NCBI RefSeq assembly: GCF_008693105.1 | Contig: NZ_VXKK01000032.1 | Span: 1-64,000, forward strand | From: Corynebacterium flavescens | GTDB taxonomy: Bacteria > Actinomycetota > Actinomycetes > Mycobacteriales > Mycobacteriaceae | Direction of reading: 5' to 3' | DNA: 64,000 nucleotides | In this document: piece after piece, positions 8,217-17,500 of the stretch | How positions within the stretch are numbered: the first letter of the stretch is position 1 | Layout: each line of letters opens with the position of its first letter | The notes under the pieces: model-generated | The model's database searches: none | Seen by the model: only the letters and a program-made list of their open reading frames with translations | Told to the model about the DNA's origin: nothing | Program-made: the position numbers and the translations under genes

Positions 8217-9551
8217 CTAGTGTGCAGACAATAGCGCGATGGTCTCGAAATGGTGCGTTCCGGGGAAGGCGTTGAGCAGCGCCAACCGCTTGACCAGGTA
8301 ACCATGCTCGGCCCAGTCAGCAACATCGCGAGAGAATGTCGCCGGATCGCAGCCGATATGAATGATGGCCCGCGGGCCAGCGGCCGCGACGGCAGAAACC
8401 ACCTCAGGACCTGCCCCAGTACGAGGAGGATCGAGGACCACGGCCGAGGGCTTGGGCAGCTGTGGGGCGACCTTTTCCACTCGGGCGGATTCGACCTTGA
8501 CATCGTACTGCTCTAGGTCCGGCTGCTGGGAGGCCGTCGCCGCCGGGGAATAGTCCACGGAGATAACTGGCTCTCCCGTGACCTGCGCCAGGGAGGGAAC
8601 GAAAAGCCCTACCCCGCCATAAAGGTCCCAGGCCACCAGCCGGTCCTTCGCATCCGTAGATCCCGCTACGTCTGCTGTGGCAGCGGATGCTCCAGCAGCG
8701 GTGTCAGCAGTGTCAAGAGGCTCAATTGCCGGCATGAGCGCCGCACTTAACCACCTGCGTACCAGCGCGGTATAGGCCTCAGGCGCAGCGGTATGCGCCT
8801 GCCAGAAGGCGGTCGCCGGGAAGCGGAAGGTGTGCCCATCGGACACCTGGGACACTTCCCCGCTGCCCTCGATGACCTCGCGAATGGTCTCAACGCGGCG
8901 CCCACGCGGGGCCTTGCGCGTCTCCATGACGTGGCGCTCGCCAGTGCTATCGAGCACAACGACTACCTCAGCACCGGGGCTAAAGCGCCGCGCATCAGGG
9001 CCCACGATGTCTTCTACCAGGCCTGGTGCCAACTGCGTGCAGGCAACGGAAGTAACGAGATCATTTGAACCGCGCTTGCGGGTGCCCGCCCTGCCCTGGC
9101 TGTCTACGCCGAGGCGCACGCGGGTACGCCATCCGCGCTGCGGGCGAAGATCGTGGATCTCTATATCGCTCGCATTCCAGTCCTGCTTTGCCACGCGGTG
9201 AAGTTGATCAGTCAGGACGCTGGCTTTCAACTCCGCCTCACGAGCTGGATCTAGCTCCGCGAAGTCGCAACAACCTGCGCCGAGTGCTGCGGCGGGACAG
9301 TTGCCCTCAACCCGCAGTGGGCCTGGCGCCACTACCTCAACCAGCTCGGCCCTGATGAAAGCCTTCTTGACCTTGTGGGCACGCGCACGCACCTCATCCC
9401 CAGGAAATGCGCCGTGTACGAATACCACGCGGCCGTCTGGGGCAAAACCGATGCCCTCCCCGCCGTGTGCCATGCGCTCGATAGTCACATCTAAGACATC
9501 GCCCCGGGCAATGTCTGCCTGGGTGGACTCGGAGTTAGTGTTGGTGCTCAT
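8217..9551 (-). CDS. TrmA/RumA-family RNA (uracil-C5) methyltransferase
   Basis: A TRAM-like N-terminus (VTIERMAHGGEGIGF) is followed by a SAM-dependent methyltransferase domain with GGVGLFVPSLA, LDPPRTGAG and the catalytic-cysteine motif IHIGCDPATFSRDV. A cysteine group near residue 88 (CPAAALGAGCC) may hold the iron-sulfur cluster of this family, though its spacing differs from RumA. I chose the ATG at 9551, giving 444 residues, because AGGAAAAC precedes it. It overlaps the upstream DUF3159 gene by 17 nt, so translation is probably coupled. Substrate (tRNA or rRNA) cannot be decided from the sequence. Confidence 0.87.
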   Translation of the reverse strand: MSTNTNSESTQADIARGDVLDVTIERMAHGGEGIGFAPDGRVVFVHGAFPGDEVRARAHKVKKAFIRAELVEVVAPGPLRVEGNCPAAALGAGCCDFAELDPAREAELKASVLTDQLHRVAKQDWNASDIEIHDLRPQRGWRTRVRLGVDSQGRAGTRKRGSNDLVTSVACTQLAPGLVEDIVGPDARRFSPGAEVVVVLDSTGERHVMETRKAPRGRRVETIREVIEGSGEVSQVSDGHTFRFPATAFWQAHTAAPEAYTALVRRWLSAALMPAIEPLDTADTAAGASAATADVAGSTDAKDRLVAWDLYGGVGLFVPSLAQVTGEPVISVDYSPAATASQQPDLEQYDVKVESARVEKVAPQLPKPSAVVLDPPRTGAGPEVVSAVAAAGPRAIIHIGCDPATFSRDVADWAEHGYLVKRLALLNAFPGTHHFETIALLSAH

Positions 9552-10305
9552 TGTTTTCCTGTTCTGTCTCCTGTGGGGAGAATTGCTCGATGGCAGCGTT
9601 GGCACGTTTTACCATCCACACGGTCAATATCAACACCAGCCCTGTCAAGGGCCAGCCCATGATAATCCGGGTTACCCCCAGAGCCGTGGTGTGGTCTGCA
9701 TTGTAAATAGCGTTTTGAATAACGAAGCGGGCGAGGAAGACGACGGCCCAGCCTCCGGTGGCGATGGCAAAGGCACGCCGCGCTGCAGGCACTTGCCGCC
9801 AGGCCATGTCCTCGCCGTTGATTCCCTTCCAGATAACTCCCACGGCTGGCCAGCGGAAGAGTATCGAAGCCACTGCGAGGACGCACAGAATCAAGGACAT
9901 CCAGATGCCATAGAGGAAGTAGCCCTTGGCGGAGCCGCTAAACCAGGCGATTGCCGCGCACAGCGCCACGCCCAATAGCCCTGATATTGCCGGCTGCAGT
10001 GTTTCCTTACGCAGAATGCGCCAAGCTGTGATGGCCACCGCGACGCCCACGGCGGCAATCAATGCCGGGCCGAGTCCCCAAAAACTGTTGACTGGGATGA
10101 GAACGAGGACGGGCAACGTGGCCGAAACCAGTCCGGTTAATCCGCCCATCTGCTCAAGCAGAGTTGGGTCAGTGGTAGAAGAATCCGCGTCGCGTGCAGT
10201 GAAGGATTCTTTGCCGGTTTCTCTGCTCGTTTCATTACCGGGTTGATTCACGGGTTCGCTTCCGGGCTCAGTGCCAAACTCGGCACCGGATTCGGGTGTA
10301 GTCAC
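9535..10305 (-). CDS. DUF3159 family membrane protein
   Basis: This 256-residue protein has about 45 polar N-terminal residues rich in Glu, Ser and Thr, then roughly five to six hydrophobic segments. The core from GGLTGLVSATLPVLVLIPVN onward matches the actinobacterial DUF3159 family, whose function is unknown. The start is GTG. It overlaps the downstream methyltransferase and follows the DUF3710 gene by 60 nt on the same strand, so the dut, DUF3710, DUF3159 and methyltransferase genes may form one unit. Confidence 0.85.
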   Translation of the reverse strand: MTTPESGAEFGTEPGSEPVNQPGNETSRETGKESFTARDADSSTTDPTLLEQMGGLTGLVSATLPVLVLIPVNSFWGLGPALIAAVGVAVAITAWRILRKETLQPAISGLLGVALCAAIAWFSGSAKGYFLYGIWMSLILCVLAVASILFRWPAVGVIWKGINGEDMAWRQVPAARRAFAIATGGWAVVFLARFVIQNAIYNADHTTALGVTRIIMGWPLTGLVLILTVWMVKRANAAIEQFSPQETEQENNEHQH

Positions 10306-10365
10306 TACGCTAAGACCTACTTGGGCTAAAGGTATGGGGTGGGATCGATGTTGCGGGAAAGAATA

Positions 10366-11379
10366 CTAGTTCTTCTTGTCTTCGTTCTTCTTGTCTTCGC
10401 CCTCTTCTGGATGTGGCTTTTCGTTCTCCTGCGCGGAGGAAGCGCTCCCTAGATTGCGCAGGTGCTCACGCGCCTCATCAAGGGCTTGCTGGTCTGCGTC
10501 ACTCACACCGTTCTCGGGGTGTTGGGCTGAGTTTGCCGCAGCGGACTTTTCCTGTTCCTGGCGCTGCTTAATAGCCTGCTGGACCTGCTCGGCCAGTGGC
10601 TTGGGCAAGGTAACTGGGAGGGAGTTTCCGGCAAGCACCGGGTTCTCACCGCGGTAGACAAAGCTGCGGGCAACGACCTCGCGGCCCAAAGCCACGAGCT
10701 CCTCTTCCTTTCCGGCGGGCGCAGCCAGGGTCATACGCAACATCCAGCGCGGCCCCTCCACGCCAATGACGCGAATCTGACCATTGCCATTGGTGCCAAC
10801 GATTTCCGTACCCCACGGCCCGATCTCTGTGGTGGTGCTCAGGCCATCATTGCTCATGCCCTCGATAATCTCCTGGGCGGCCTCGACCCACTGCCCGGCG
10901 TGGCGGGGTGCGGCGAAAGCCACGGGAGTGATGCGCCCGTGATGGGTGACGATGTGGAGCATCCGGGGACCGTTCTCCCCCATCTCGACCTGCACCTGGG
11001 ACTCCTTCGGCAGCGGGATCCGGATAGAACCCAGATCCAAGATGCCCACGGAAAAGTCTGCGAAGTCGAAGTCGTTGATGTCCACGGAATCGCCGTCAAA
11101 GGGGCCGGATTCACCACCCACTGCGTCGTGGGGATAGCTGACAATGCCGGTCGCAGCGGCAGCGTCTGCTGCGGTATCCACCAGCCCTGCCGTGGTATCC
11201 CCCATCGCCGTTCCGGTTGCCGGATCGATAGCGAGGTTTTCTAACGCCTCCTTGCTAGCAGCACCTGGCACAGCGGTGGCATCGGTACCGGTATCGCCGC
11301 TGTTCTTATCGTCCTTGGAGGCGTTGTCATTCTTCGAGGCGTCGTCATCATGCTTGCGAGAAAATGGCCAGATTCCCAT
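10366..11379 (-). CDS. DUF3710 family protein
   Basis: This 337-residue protein is conserved next to dut in mycobacteria and corynebacteria (Rv2696c-like). The N-terminal 90 residues are low complexity (Asp, Lys, Ala, Thr). The conserved core runs from DFADFSVGILDLGSIRIPLP to about residue 260, and the C-terminus is again charged (EEGEDKKNEDKKN). No catalytic motif is apparent. AAGGAAA gives a good ribosome site. The 111-nt leader upstream holds a 10-bp periodic repeat. Confidence 0.85.
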   Translation of the reverse strand: MGIWPFSRKHDDDASKNDNASKDDKNSGDTGTDATAVPGAASKEALENLAIDPATGTAMGDTTAGLVDTAADAAAATGIVSYPHDAVGGESGPFDGDSVDINDFDFADFSVGILDLGSIRIPLPKESQVQVEMGENGPRMLHIVTHHGRITPVAFAAPRHAGQWVEAAQEIIEGMSNDGLSTTTEIGPWGTEIVGTNGNGQIRVIGVEGPRWMLRMTLAAPAGKEEELVALGREVVARSFVYRGENPVLAGNSLPVTLPKPLAEQVQQAIKQRQEQEKSAAANSAQHPENGVSDADQQALDEAREHLRNLGSASSAQENEKPHPEEGEDKKNEDKKN

Positions 11380-11420
11380 GTGTTTTTCCTTCCCTTACTT
11401 TGGGTAGAAGTTAATTCGAG

Positions 11421-11450
11421 ATTGAGTCAGCTTGAGTCAGGTTGAGTCGA
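11421..11450. repeat. Three tandem 10-bp repeats upstream of the DUF3710 gene
   Basis: ATTGAGTCAG, CTTGAGTCAG and GTTGAGTCGA follow one another with an exact 10-bp period, sharing TTGAGTC. A fourth, degenerate copy (ATTGAGTATC) begins at 11457. One-helical-turn spacing would place the same bases on one face of the DNA, as in a multi-site operator. The function is inferred. Confidence 0.65.
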
Positions 11451-11490
11451 GACTGTATTGAGTATCGCGGAGACGTGCTCTTCTCTCCTC

Positions 11491-12000
11491 TTAGGAGCCG
11501 GTGGAGCCGTACCCACCCGCCCCACGCTCGGTGTCATCGAGGTCATCGACTTCGGCGAAATCAACCAACTCAACTCTTTGGATGACCAGCTGTGCAATCC
11601 GCATGCCGCGGGTTATCTCAATCGGCTGGTGGAGATCGTGGTTGATTAGGCAGACCTTGATCTCACCCCGATAGTCGGCATCGATAGTACCGGGAGTGTT
11701 GACCACCGAAAGTCCATGCTTGGCAGCTAATCCCGAACGCGGATGCACAAGGCCCACCGTACCTAGTGGCAGCGCGATTGCAATGCCGGTCCCCACAAGG
11801 GCGCGCTCGCCAGGAGCCAAGGTGAGGTCCTGTGCCGCATAAAGATCTGCACCTGCGTCACCGCGATGAGCGCGCTGCGGCAAAGGCAGACCCTTGTCGA
11901 GCCTCTTGAGCCGGATCGGGGAAAAGGAGCTGGCCGGTACAGCACCAAGGCTGGCACTGGGGCTAGAGGTGGGGCTAGTAGGGGGATTGATATCACTCAC
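11491..12000 (-). CDS. dut: dUTP diphosphatase (dUTPase)
   Basis: This 169-residue trimeric dUTPase hydrolyses dUTP to dUMP, keeping uracil out of DNA. The family motifs are in order: [31 protein letters not shown] with the catalytic aspartate, RGMRIAQLV, and the C-terminal GAGGYGSTG flap. The first 25 residues are a Pro/Ser-rich extension. The GTG start is preceded at 7 nt by TAGGCT, suggesting a leaderless transcript divergent from the DUF3093 gene. Confidence 0.96.
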   Translation of the reverse strand: MSDINPPTSPTSSPSASLGAVPASSFSPIRLKRLDKGLPLPQRAHRGDAGADLYAAQDLTLAPGERALVGTGIAIALPLGTVGLVHPRSGLAAKHGLSVVNTPGTIDADYRGEIKVCLINHDLHQPIEITRGMRIAQLVIQRVELVDFAEVDDLDDTERGAGGYGSTGS

Positions 12001-12093
12001 CTGCCCTAGCCTACCGTGCCAGCACTAGACGCCTATCGGCGGATGTCACAGCAGCGTGAGAAAAAGGCGCAGGGTGGTCTAAACTAGTATGCC

Positions 12094-12636
12094 GTGTCTA
12101 GAAATAATGCCCCCACCCCGGATCCCGCACAGCCTTCCACCGCTTCATCTTCAGGCAAGCCCGAGGTTCTCTTTCGCGAGCGCCAGTGGGTGCCCTGGTA
12201 TTTCTGGGTCCTTGCCGCGGCCGTCGTAGCGATTACTACGTTTACCGTCGGTCTCAACCGCAATTTGTGGTGGCATGTCATTCCGGCGGTGTTGTTGGGC
12301 GCCATCGCCGTGTGGGTGCTGCTCTCTTGGTCAAGCACCGTCATTCGCGTGGAGCGCGATGGTGATGGCACGCGCTGGCTGATGGTCAAGGATGCACAAT
12401 TGCCGCATGACGTGGTAGTTCGTTCCATCGTGGTACCCAAGACCGCCCGGCGCAGTGCGCTCGGCCCCCAATATGATCCGGCCTCTTTCCTGGTCACCCA
12501 CGCTTGGCTGCCGGAGCACGCCATGATGGTGCTCGATGACCCGGAAGATCCCACGCCCTATTGGCTTCTAGCCAGCAAGTCGCCCGAGGAGTTGCTGGAC
12601 GCCTTTGTCCCAGGACAGCGCCAGGAAAACTCCTAG
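12094..12636 (+). CDS. DUF3093 family membrane protein
   Basis: This 180-residue protein has two adjacent membrane segments (VPWYFWVLAAAVVAITTFTV and VIPAVLLGAIAVWVLLSW), then a soluble domain with the conserved LPHDVVVRSIVVP region. It matches the actinobacterial DUF3093 family of unknown function, which neighbours dut. The start is GTG. TAAACT (12080-12085) 8 nt upstream fits a leaderless start. Confidence 0.85.
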   Translation: MSRNNAPTPDPAQPSTASSSGKPEVLFRERQWVPWYFWVLAAAVVAITTFTVGLNRNLWWHVIPAVLLGAIAVWVLLSWSSTVIRVERDGDGTRWLMVKDAQLPHDVVVRSIVVPKTARRSALGPQYDPASFLVTHAWLPEHAMMVLDDPEDPTPYWLLASKSPEELLDAFVPGQRQENS

Positions 12637-12708
12637 ACCCCTCGCTGCCCTTTTGCTTCTCCGCGGTTACTTCTCCTCGGTGACCTTAGTCGCGGCTAGG
12701 TGTCGAGC

Positions 12709-12999
12709 CTAGGCACAGTCGCGGCAAATAAGTTGCCCGTCCTCCTCGTGGGACAGGCGCTTTTTTGATTGGACCAAGAAGCACACGGAGCAGGTGAACT
12801 CGTTTTCTTGGCGCGGCACGACGGTCACGTTGAGTTCCTCGCCGGTGAGATCCACTGTCGGCGGCTCAAAGGGCTCGACGAACTCCCCGTCATCATCCAT
12901 GCCGCTATTGGCGTTCTCGGAGGCCTTGAGCCCCTCCAAGGAATCGGTCTCAATCTCGTCTTCTGCGCGGCGTCGCGGTGCATCGTAATCGGTGGCCAT
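12709..12999 (-). CDS. DUF4193 family zinc-ribbon protein
   Basis: This is a 96-residue acidic protein. The C-terminal end has two CxxC pairs (CSVC and CRDC, 20 residues apart), a likely zinc ribbon. The family is confined to actinobacteria, found next to suhB and sigA, and its function is unknown. An AAGGGG ribosome site lies 8 nt before the ATG. Confidence 0.88.
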   Translation of the reverse strand: MATDYDAPRRRAEDEIETDSLEGLKASENANSGMDDDGEFVEPFEPPTVDLTGEELNVTVVPRQENEFTCSVCFLVQSKKRLSHEEDGQLICRDCA

Positions 13000-13110
13000 T
13001 ATGCACGCCCCTTCACTTCAAATGGTTGGAATAAGGTATTTATCGATCGCGCATACTAAAACACAAAGCCCGATCTGTCATACTCCACGCCGAGTGGGGG
13101 CTAGATTATT

Positions 13111-13971
13111 TCACCCCCGCTGCGGTTCCAAAGCCCCAATACTGGCCAAGAGCTGCTCAAATGCGGGCGCCAGATCCGGTGCGGCCACCCAGATAATCTC
13201 ACCATCGGCGGCCCCTTTATCTAGGCCAGGGTGATGCACCACGGCGCCGGCCTCGGCAGCAATGACGGCGCCCGCAGCGAAGTCCCAAGCGTTGATGCCG
13301 TGCTCGAAATAGGCATCGACGCTGCCCTCCGCCACTCGGCAGAGGTCGAGCGCAGCGGCACCCACCCGCCGAATGTCGCGCACCTGCGGCAAGAGCTCGG
13401 CGAGCACAGCACCTTGTTGGCGTCTCCTGCGCGCGTCATAGCTAAAACCGGTGGCAACCAAGGCCAACGCAGGGTCATAGACTCGGTTGCAGCGCAGCTC
13501 GCGCGGCTCTTGACCCAGGTGGCGCACCGTGGCACCGTGGCCTGCGGCCGCCGCATAGACAATGCCTTGGGCGACGTTGACCACCGCGCCGGCGACTAGG
13601 TGGCCTGCCGAGAATGCGCCGATGGACACGGCATAGTCCCGGGCGCCATAGAGGAAGTTCACGGTGCCATCGATGGGATCGATGACCCAGGTCACCCCCG
13701 TGGTGGAAGGAAAATCCGTGCCTTCCTCGCCGAGGATTCCGTCCCCCGGGAAAGTCTCCCTGATGGCGGAGACGATGAAGGCTTCACTGGCTTGGTCTAC
13801 CTCGGTTACCGGATCGACGGCGCTGGACTTGGTGGTGGTGTGCGCGCCTAAGCCATCGGCGTTTTCGATACGTGCGCGTTCCTCGCGCACGAGAGCCGCT
13901 GCTGCAGTGGCGGTAGCCACGGCAAAGTCGCGCAGGGTGTCAACTTCTCGTTGTGCTTGCATGCCAACCAT
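13111..13971 (-). CDS. suhB: Inositol monophosphatase family protein
   Basis: This is a Mg-dependent, Li-sensitive phosphatase of the inositol monophosphatase family. Metal-binding motifs are GEEG, WVIDPIDGTVNFL (DPxDGTxNF) and AWDFAAGAVIAAEAGA near the C-terminus. In this order it makes myo-inositol for phosphatidylinositol and mycothiol or acts on related phosphates; the exact substrate is inferred. I chose the ATG at 13971 (286 residues) because AGAAGG lies a few bases upstream. A longer frame overlaps ppgK and looks non-coding. It is divergent from ppgK, with 25 nt between the starts. Confidence 0.9.
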   Translation of the reverse strand: MVGMQAQREVDTLRDFAVATATAAAALVREERARIENADGLGAHTTTKSSAVDPVTEVDQASEAFIVSAIRETFPGDGILGEEGTDFPSTTGVTWVIDPIDGTVNFLYGARDYAVSIGAFSAGHLVAGAVVNVAQGIVYAAAAGHGATVRHLGQEPRELRCNRVYDPALALVATGFSYDARRRRQQGAVLAELLPQVRDIRRVGAAALDLCRVAEGSVDAYFEHGINAWDFAAGAVIAAEAGAVVHHPGLDKGAADGEIIWVAAPDLAPAFEQLLASIGALEPQRG

Positions 13972-13996
13972 TGTGCCTTCTTCTAGACTGTTAGCC

Positions 13997-14770
13997 ATGA
14001 CACTCAACTCCACTGCCCCCCGTGAGGGAACGTCTTTCGGCATCGATATCGGCGGCTCCGGCATCAAAGGCGCCATCGTGGATCTCGCTTCGGGCGAGTT
14101 CGTGGGCGACAGGCTCAAGGTAACCACCCCCCAGCCCTCCACCCCGCAGGCTGTTGCTGCCATCGTCAGCGACATCGTCAAGCAACACCACTGGGAGGGC
14201 CCGGTAGGCATCACCTTGCCTTCCGTGGTCAAGGACCAGAAGGTGCTCAGCGCGGCCAACATTGACAAAACATGGATTGGCGTCGATGCGCAGGAACTGT
14301 TTTCGGGTTTTCTTGATGTGCCCTTCAGCGTGCTTAACGACGCCGACGCCGCAGGCCTCGCCGAAGTCGCCTACGGGGACGGCCAAGCCCAGAAAGGCTC
14401 CGTCGTCTTCCTCACCCTGGGCACCGGCATCGGCTCGGCCTTCTTGCTCGACGGGCAGCTCTTCCCCAATACGGAGCTCGGCCACCTCATGGTGGGAAGC
14501 CACGAGGCGGAGCATCTGGCTTCCTCGGCGGCCAAGGATCGCAATGGCCTGAAATATAAGCAGTGGGCCAAGCACCTCAACCGAGTGCTCTACGAGTACG
14601 AGAAGCTCTTCAACCCGCAGTGCTTCATCATCGGTGGCGGAATTTCCCGTAAATTCGACAGGTGGGGGCAGCACCTGACGGTTTCTACCCCTGTCTTCCC
14701 CGCTCACCTGCGCAATCGTGCCGGAATCGTGGGCGCCTCCATGGCGGTTGTGGAAGGGATTCGGCCTTAA
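13997..14770 (+). CDS. ppgK: Polyphosphate glucokinase
   Basis: This 257-residue ROK-family kinase phosphorylates glucose using polyphosphate (and ATP). Motifs are GIDIGGSGIKGAIVD at the N-terminus, LTLGTGIGSAFLLDG, and NTELGHLMVG. The ATG at 13997 is set by homology and by TAGACT (13984-13989) 7 nt upstream, a leaderless pattern. Its place between suhB and sigA is the classical actinobacterial order. Confidence 0.95.
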   Translation: MTLNSTAPREGTSFGIDIGGSGIKGAIVDLASGEFVGDRLKVTTPQPSTPQAVAAIVSDIVKQHHWEGPVGITLPSVVKDQKVLSAANIDKTWIGVDAQELFSGFLDVPFSVLNDADAAGLAEVAYGDGQAQKGSVVFLTLGTGIGSAFLLDGQLFPNTELGHLMVGSHEAEHLASSAAKDRNGLKYKQWAKHLNRVLYEYEKLFNPQCFIIGGGISRKFDRWGQHLTVSTPVFPAHLRNRAGIVGASMAVVEGIRP

Positions 14771-14924
14771 ACTAGGCCGGGAAGGCCCACTTAGGGCAGC
14801 TAGCGGCGACCTAGTAGCCCACCAGTTGGGCAAGATGATCTATACTGGGCCGTCGATCGTAAGTTGAAAAGCTAGCGGCGCGCCTCGCCTGCGCAATTGC
14901 GAGGGGGCCTAGCATGATTTAGGT

Positions 14925-14944
14925 GATCGCATCACAATGCGATC
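14925..14944 (+). promoter_or_regulatory. Perfect hairpin in the sigA leader
   Basis: GATCGCAT (14925-14932), a CACA loop and ATGCGATC (14937-14944) form an 8-bp perfect stem, followed a few bases later by five T (14952-14956). It could terminate transcripts from ppgK or attenuate sigA. A TATACT hexamer at 14841-14846 is a plausible upstream -10 for sigA. Confidence 0.5.
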
Positions 14945-14985
14945 TCTGCTGTTTTTCACTCAAAGAATAAGGCGAAAGGGCGTAC

Positions 14986-16425
14986 GTGGCAGCCACCGAT
15001 TCTTCAGACCAGGTACTCAGTGAGAGCGTAGAGGCCGCTGGGTCATCTACACCTGCAAAGAAGACCGCCAAGAAGACGGCGAAGAAGACCGCTCGTAAGA
15101 CGGCCAAGAAGACCACCAAAAAGACTGCGAAGAAGACGGCCAAAAAGACCGTTCGCAAAACTGCGAAGAAGACGGCCAAGAAGACGGTGCGCAAGTCTGC
15201 AGCTAGCAAGCAGGAAGCACCCGAGGAGGCAACTCCAGGTGTCTCCGAAGAGCTCGATGAGGACACCCCCATCGACCACGGCGAGCACGATGAGCATGAT
15301 GACGTGGACATCGAGCCAGATCACGCCGATCTCAGCGATGAAGAGGACCTCACCGATGAGGAGGGTGACGGAGCGCAGACCGAGGAGCTAGGGGAAGACG
15401 GCGAGGAAGATGATTCCGGTTCTTCCGTCTGGGACGAGGATGAATCCGCCACCCTGCGCCAGGCGCGCAAGGATGCCGAGCTCACTGCCTCGGCCGACTC
15501 GGTGCGCGCCTACCTCAAGCAAATTGGTAAGGTCGCCTTGCTCAACGCTGAGCAGGAGGTCTCCCTAGCCAAGCGCATCGAGGCCGGGCTTTTTGCCCAG
15601 CACCGTATGGATGAGATGACTGAGGCTGTCGCCCACGGGGACAAGGACGCAAAGCTCTCCCCTTCGACCAAGCGCGATCTGCGCGCCATCGCCCGCGATG
15701 GCCGTAAGGCCAAGAATCACTTGCTTGAGGCCAACCTCCGCCTGGTTGTCTCCCTGGCTAAGCGTTATACGGGTCGCGGCATGGCCTTCTTGGACCTGAT
15801 CCAGGAGGGAAACCTGGGCCTTATCCGCGCCGTCGAAAAGTTCGACTACACCAAGGGCTACAAGTTCTCCACGTATGCCACCTGGTGGATCCGTCAGGCC
15901 ATCACGCGCGCAATGGCGGATCAGGCTCGCACTATTCGCATTCCTGTGCACATGGTCGAGGTCATCAACAAGCTGGGCCGTATCCAGCGCGAGCTCTTGC
16001 AGGATTTGGGCCGCGAGCCCACCCCGCAGGAGCTGGCGAAGGAGATGGACATCACCGAGGAGAAGGTGCTGGAGATCCAGCAATACGCTCGTGAACCCAT
16101 CTCACTGGATCAGACCATCGGTGATGAGGGCGATTCCCAGCTGGGTGACTTCATCGAAGACTCTGAGGCCGTCATCGCGGTCGATGCGGTGTCCTTCACC
16201 CTGCTCCAGGATCAGCTCCAGGACGTGCTCACCACGCTCTCCGAGCGTGAGGCCGGCGTTGTCCGCCTGCGCTTCGGCCTGACGGACGGCATGCCGCGTA
16301 CTTTAGATGAGATCGGGCAGGTCTACGGCGTTACCCGCGAGCGTATCCGCCAGATTGAGTCCAAGACCATGTCGAAGCTGCGCCACCCCTCGCGCTCGCA
16401 GGTCTTGCGCGACTACCTCGACTAG
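14986..16425 (+). CDS. sigA: Primary RNA polymerase sigma factor SigA
   Basis: This 479-residue group 1 sigma-70 factor has a lysine-rich tail of AKKT-type repeats (residues 24-72), an acidic stretch (about 80-150), region 1.2 ([20 protein letters not shown]), region 2 with the -10 recognition helix ([17 protein letters not shown]), and region 4.2 ([18 protein letters not shown]). The start is GTG with AAAGG upstream. A strong terminator follows directly. It directs housekeeping transcription. Confidence 0.97.
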   Translation: MAATDSSDQVLSESVEAAGSSTPAKKTAKKTAKKTARKTAKKTTKKTAKKTAKKTVRKTAKKTAKKTVRKSAASKQEAPEEATPGVSEELDEDTPIDHGEHDEHDDVDIEPDHADLSDEEDLTDEEGDGAQTEELGEDGEEDDSGSSVWDEDESATLRQARKDAELTASADSVRAYLKQIGKVALLNAEQEVSLAKRIEAGLFAQHRMDEMTEAVAHGDKDAKLSPSTKRDLRAIARDGRKAKNHLLEANLRLVVSLAKRYTGRGMAFLDLIQEGNLGLIRAVEKFDYTKGYKFSTYATWWIRQAITRAMADQARTIRIPVHMVEVINKLGRIQRELLQDLGREPTPQELAKEMDITEEKVLEIQQYAREPISLDQTIGDEGDSQLGDFIEDSEAVIAVDAVSFTLLQDQLQDVLTTLSEREAGVVRLRFGLTDGMPRTLDEIGQVYGVTRERIRQIESKTMSKLRHPSRSQVLRDYLD

Positions 16426-16433
16426 TTTTCAAT

Positions 16434-16483
16434 AAGAAAGCGCCTCCATTATCCGCCCAGGCTGATAATGGAGGCGCTTTCTT
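16434..16483. terminator. Bidirectional-looking terminator after sigA
   Basis: A perfect 19-bp stem (16434-16452 with 16465-16483) closes a 12-nt loop. The stem ends in AAGAAAG on the left and CTTTCTT on the right. It ends sigA transcription. Confidence 0.9.
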
Positions 16484-16638
16484 GGCTCTGGGAGGGGACA
16501 TCAGTGTCAGCCAAGAGAAAACTAGGCCTTTTCAGCTCAGGCTCTTGAACTTCACTTGCACAGCGTAGCTGTTTCGGACAGCCTCTAAAGTAGCGTATCG
16601 TTATCAATCTAAAGGTTGATCTACAGAAGGAATTGCGA

Positions 16639-17484
16639 GTGTCTCCCAAGCACGGCATCAGCCCGTGGATCCCCAACCAACACGGCGCCTGGGCCATGCT
16701 CATCGCCCCGGCGGTGGTCGGCACGGTCACGTCAATCACGTACTTTTTCACCAGTTTTTACAGTACGGGCCTCTCGTGGCGCTCACCGCTTGCGGTATTC
16801 GCCACGTTGCTGGCGTGGTTCTTTGGCTACTTCACCTTCTTCGCCCTCACCTTGGTAGCCAAGGCGCGCACGCCCCAGCGCAGGCGCGCTTATGCTCGCC
16901 CCATCTACGCCTACGGCCCAATAGCCGCCCTCGCCGGGGTAATCGTGCTCATCGCCCACCCCGCGCTGATTGTATGGGCGCTCTTCTTCGGCCCGCTCAT
17001 GTCCGTGGCCCTGTGGGAGACATTCCACGGCCGGCCGCGCTCGATGGCCTCAGGCATCTCCACCACACTGGCCTCTGCCCTGCTCATCCCCGTGCTGTGG
17101 ATGGCGGCGCACCACGTGGGTTTCAGCGCTATCGGCAAGCAGGCGTGGATCTCCTACATCTTCCTAGCCCTGTACTTCTCCGGCACCGTGCCGCTGGTCA
17201 AGTCCATGGTCCGCGAGCGCAACACCCCGGGCTTCGTGCGCCTTTCCATCATGATTCACGCCGGCGCGCTCATCGTCTTCCTCGCCGCCTCCGCGATAAG
17301 CGGGGTGCACATCACCGTGCCCATAATTCTCATGGCCGTGGTGCTCGCACTCGCCCTGCTGCGCGCCTGGTGGATTCCCCACGACGCCGCACGCGGCAAT
17401 ACCTGGACCGCCAAGAGAGTGGGCAAGCGCGAGACCCCGCTGGTTGTCGCGGCAACGCTGGTTACCATCGCCGCGCTGTGGTGA
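16639..17484 (+). CDS. YwiC-like family membrane protein
   Basis: This is a protein of about 281 residues with several membrane segments. The N-terminal signature PNQHGAWAMLIAP is characteristic of the YwiC-like family, whose function is unknown. I chose the GTG at 16639 because AGAAGGA lies 7 nt upstream; a TTG at 16633 is also in frame. It converges on the small membrane protein gene at 17501 with 16 nt between. Confidence 0.82.
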   Translation: MSPKHGISPWIPNQHGAWAMLIAPAVVGTVTSITYFFTSFYSTGLSWRSPLAVFATLLAWFFGYFTFFALTLVAKARTPQRRRAYARPIYAYGPIAALAGVIVLIAHPALIVWALFFGPLMSVALWETFHGRPRSMASGISTTLASALLIPVLWMAAHHVGFSAIGKQAWISYIFLALYFSGTVPLVKSMVRERNTPGFVRLSIMIHAGALIVFLAASAISGVHITVPIILMAVVLALALLRAWWIPHDAARGNTWTAKRVGKRETPLVVAATLVTIAALW

Positions 17485-17500
17485 CTTTGTAGAGCGCCTA

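Noticed and set aside
13664..14268. Longer upstream extensions of ppgK and suhB that overlap each other
   Set aside because: The extensions are antisense copies of the other gene's conserved coding sequence; -10 elements and ribosome sites support the shorter starts.
14919..15311. Open frames antisense to the sigA lysine-repeat region, giving a seemingly hydrophobic Val/Phe/Ala repeat protein
   Set aside because: The pattern is the mirror of the AAG-rich repeats on the sigA strand; no start signals are present.
16605..16625. ATCAA/TTGAT inverted repeat before the ywiC-like gene as a metal-regulator operator
   Set aside because: Only five base pairs per arm and no match to the DtxR consensus; likely chance.
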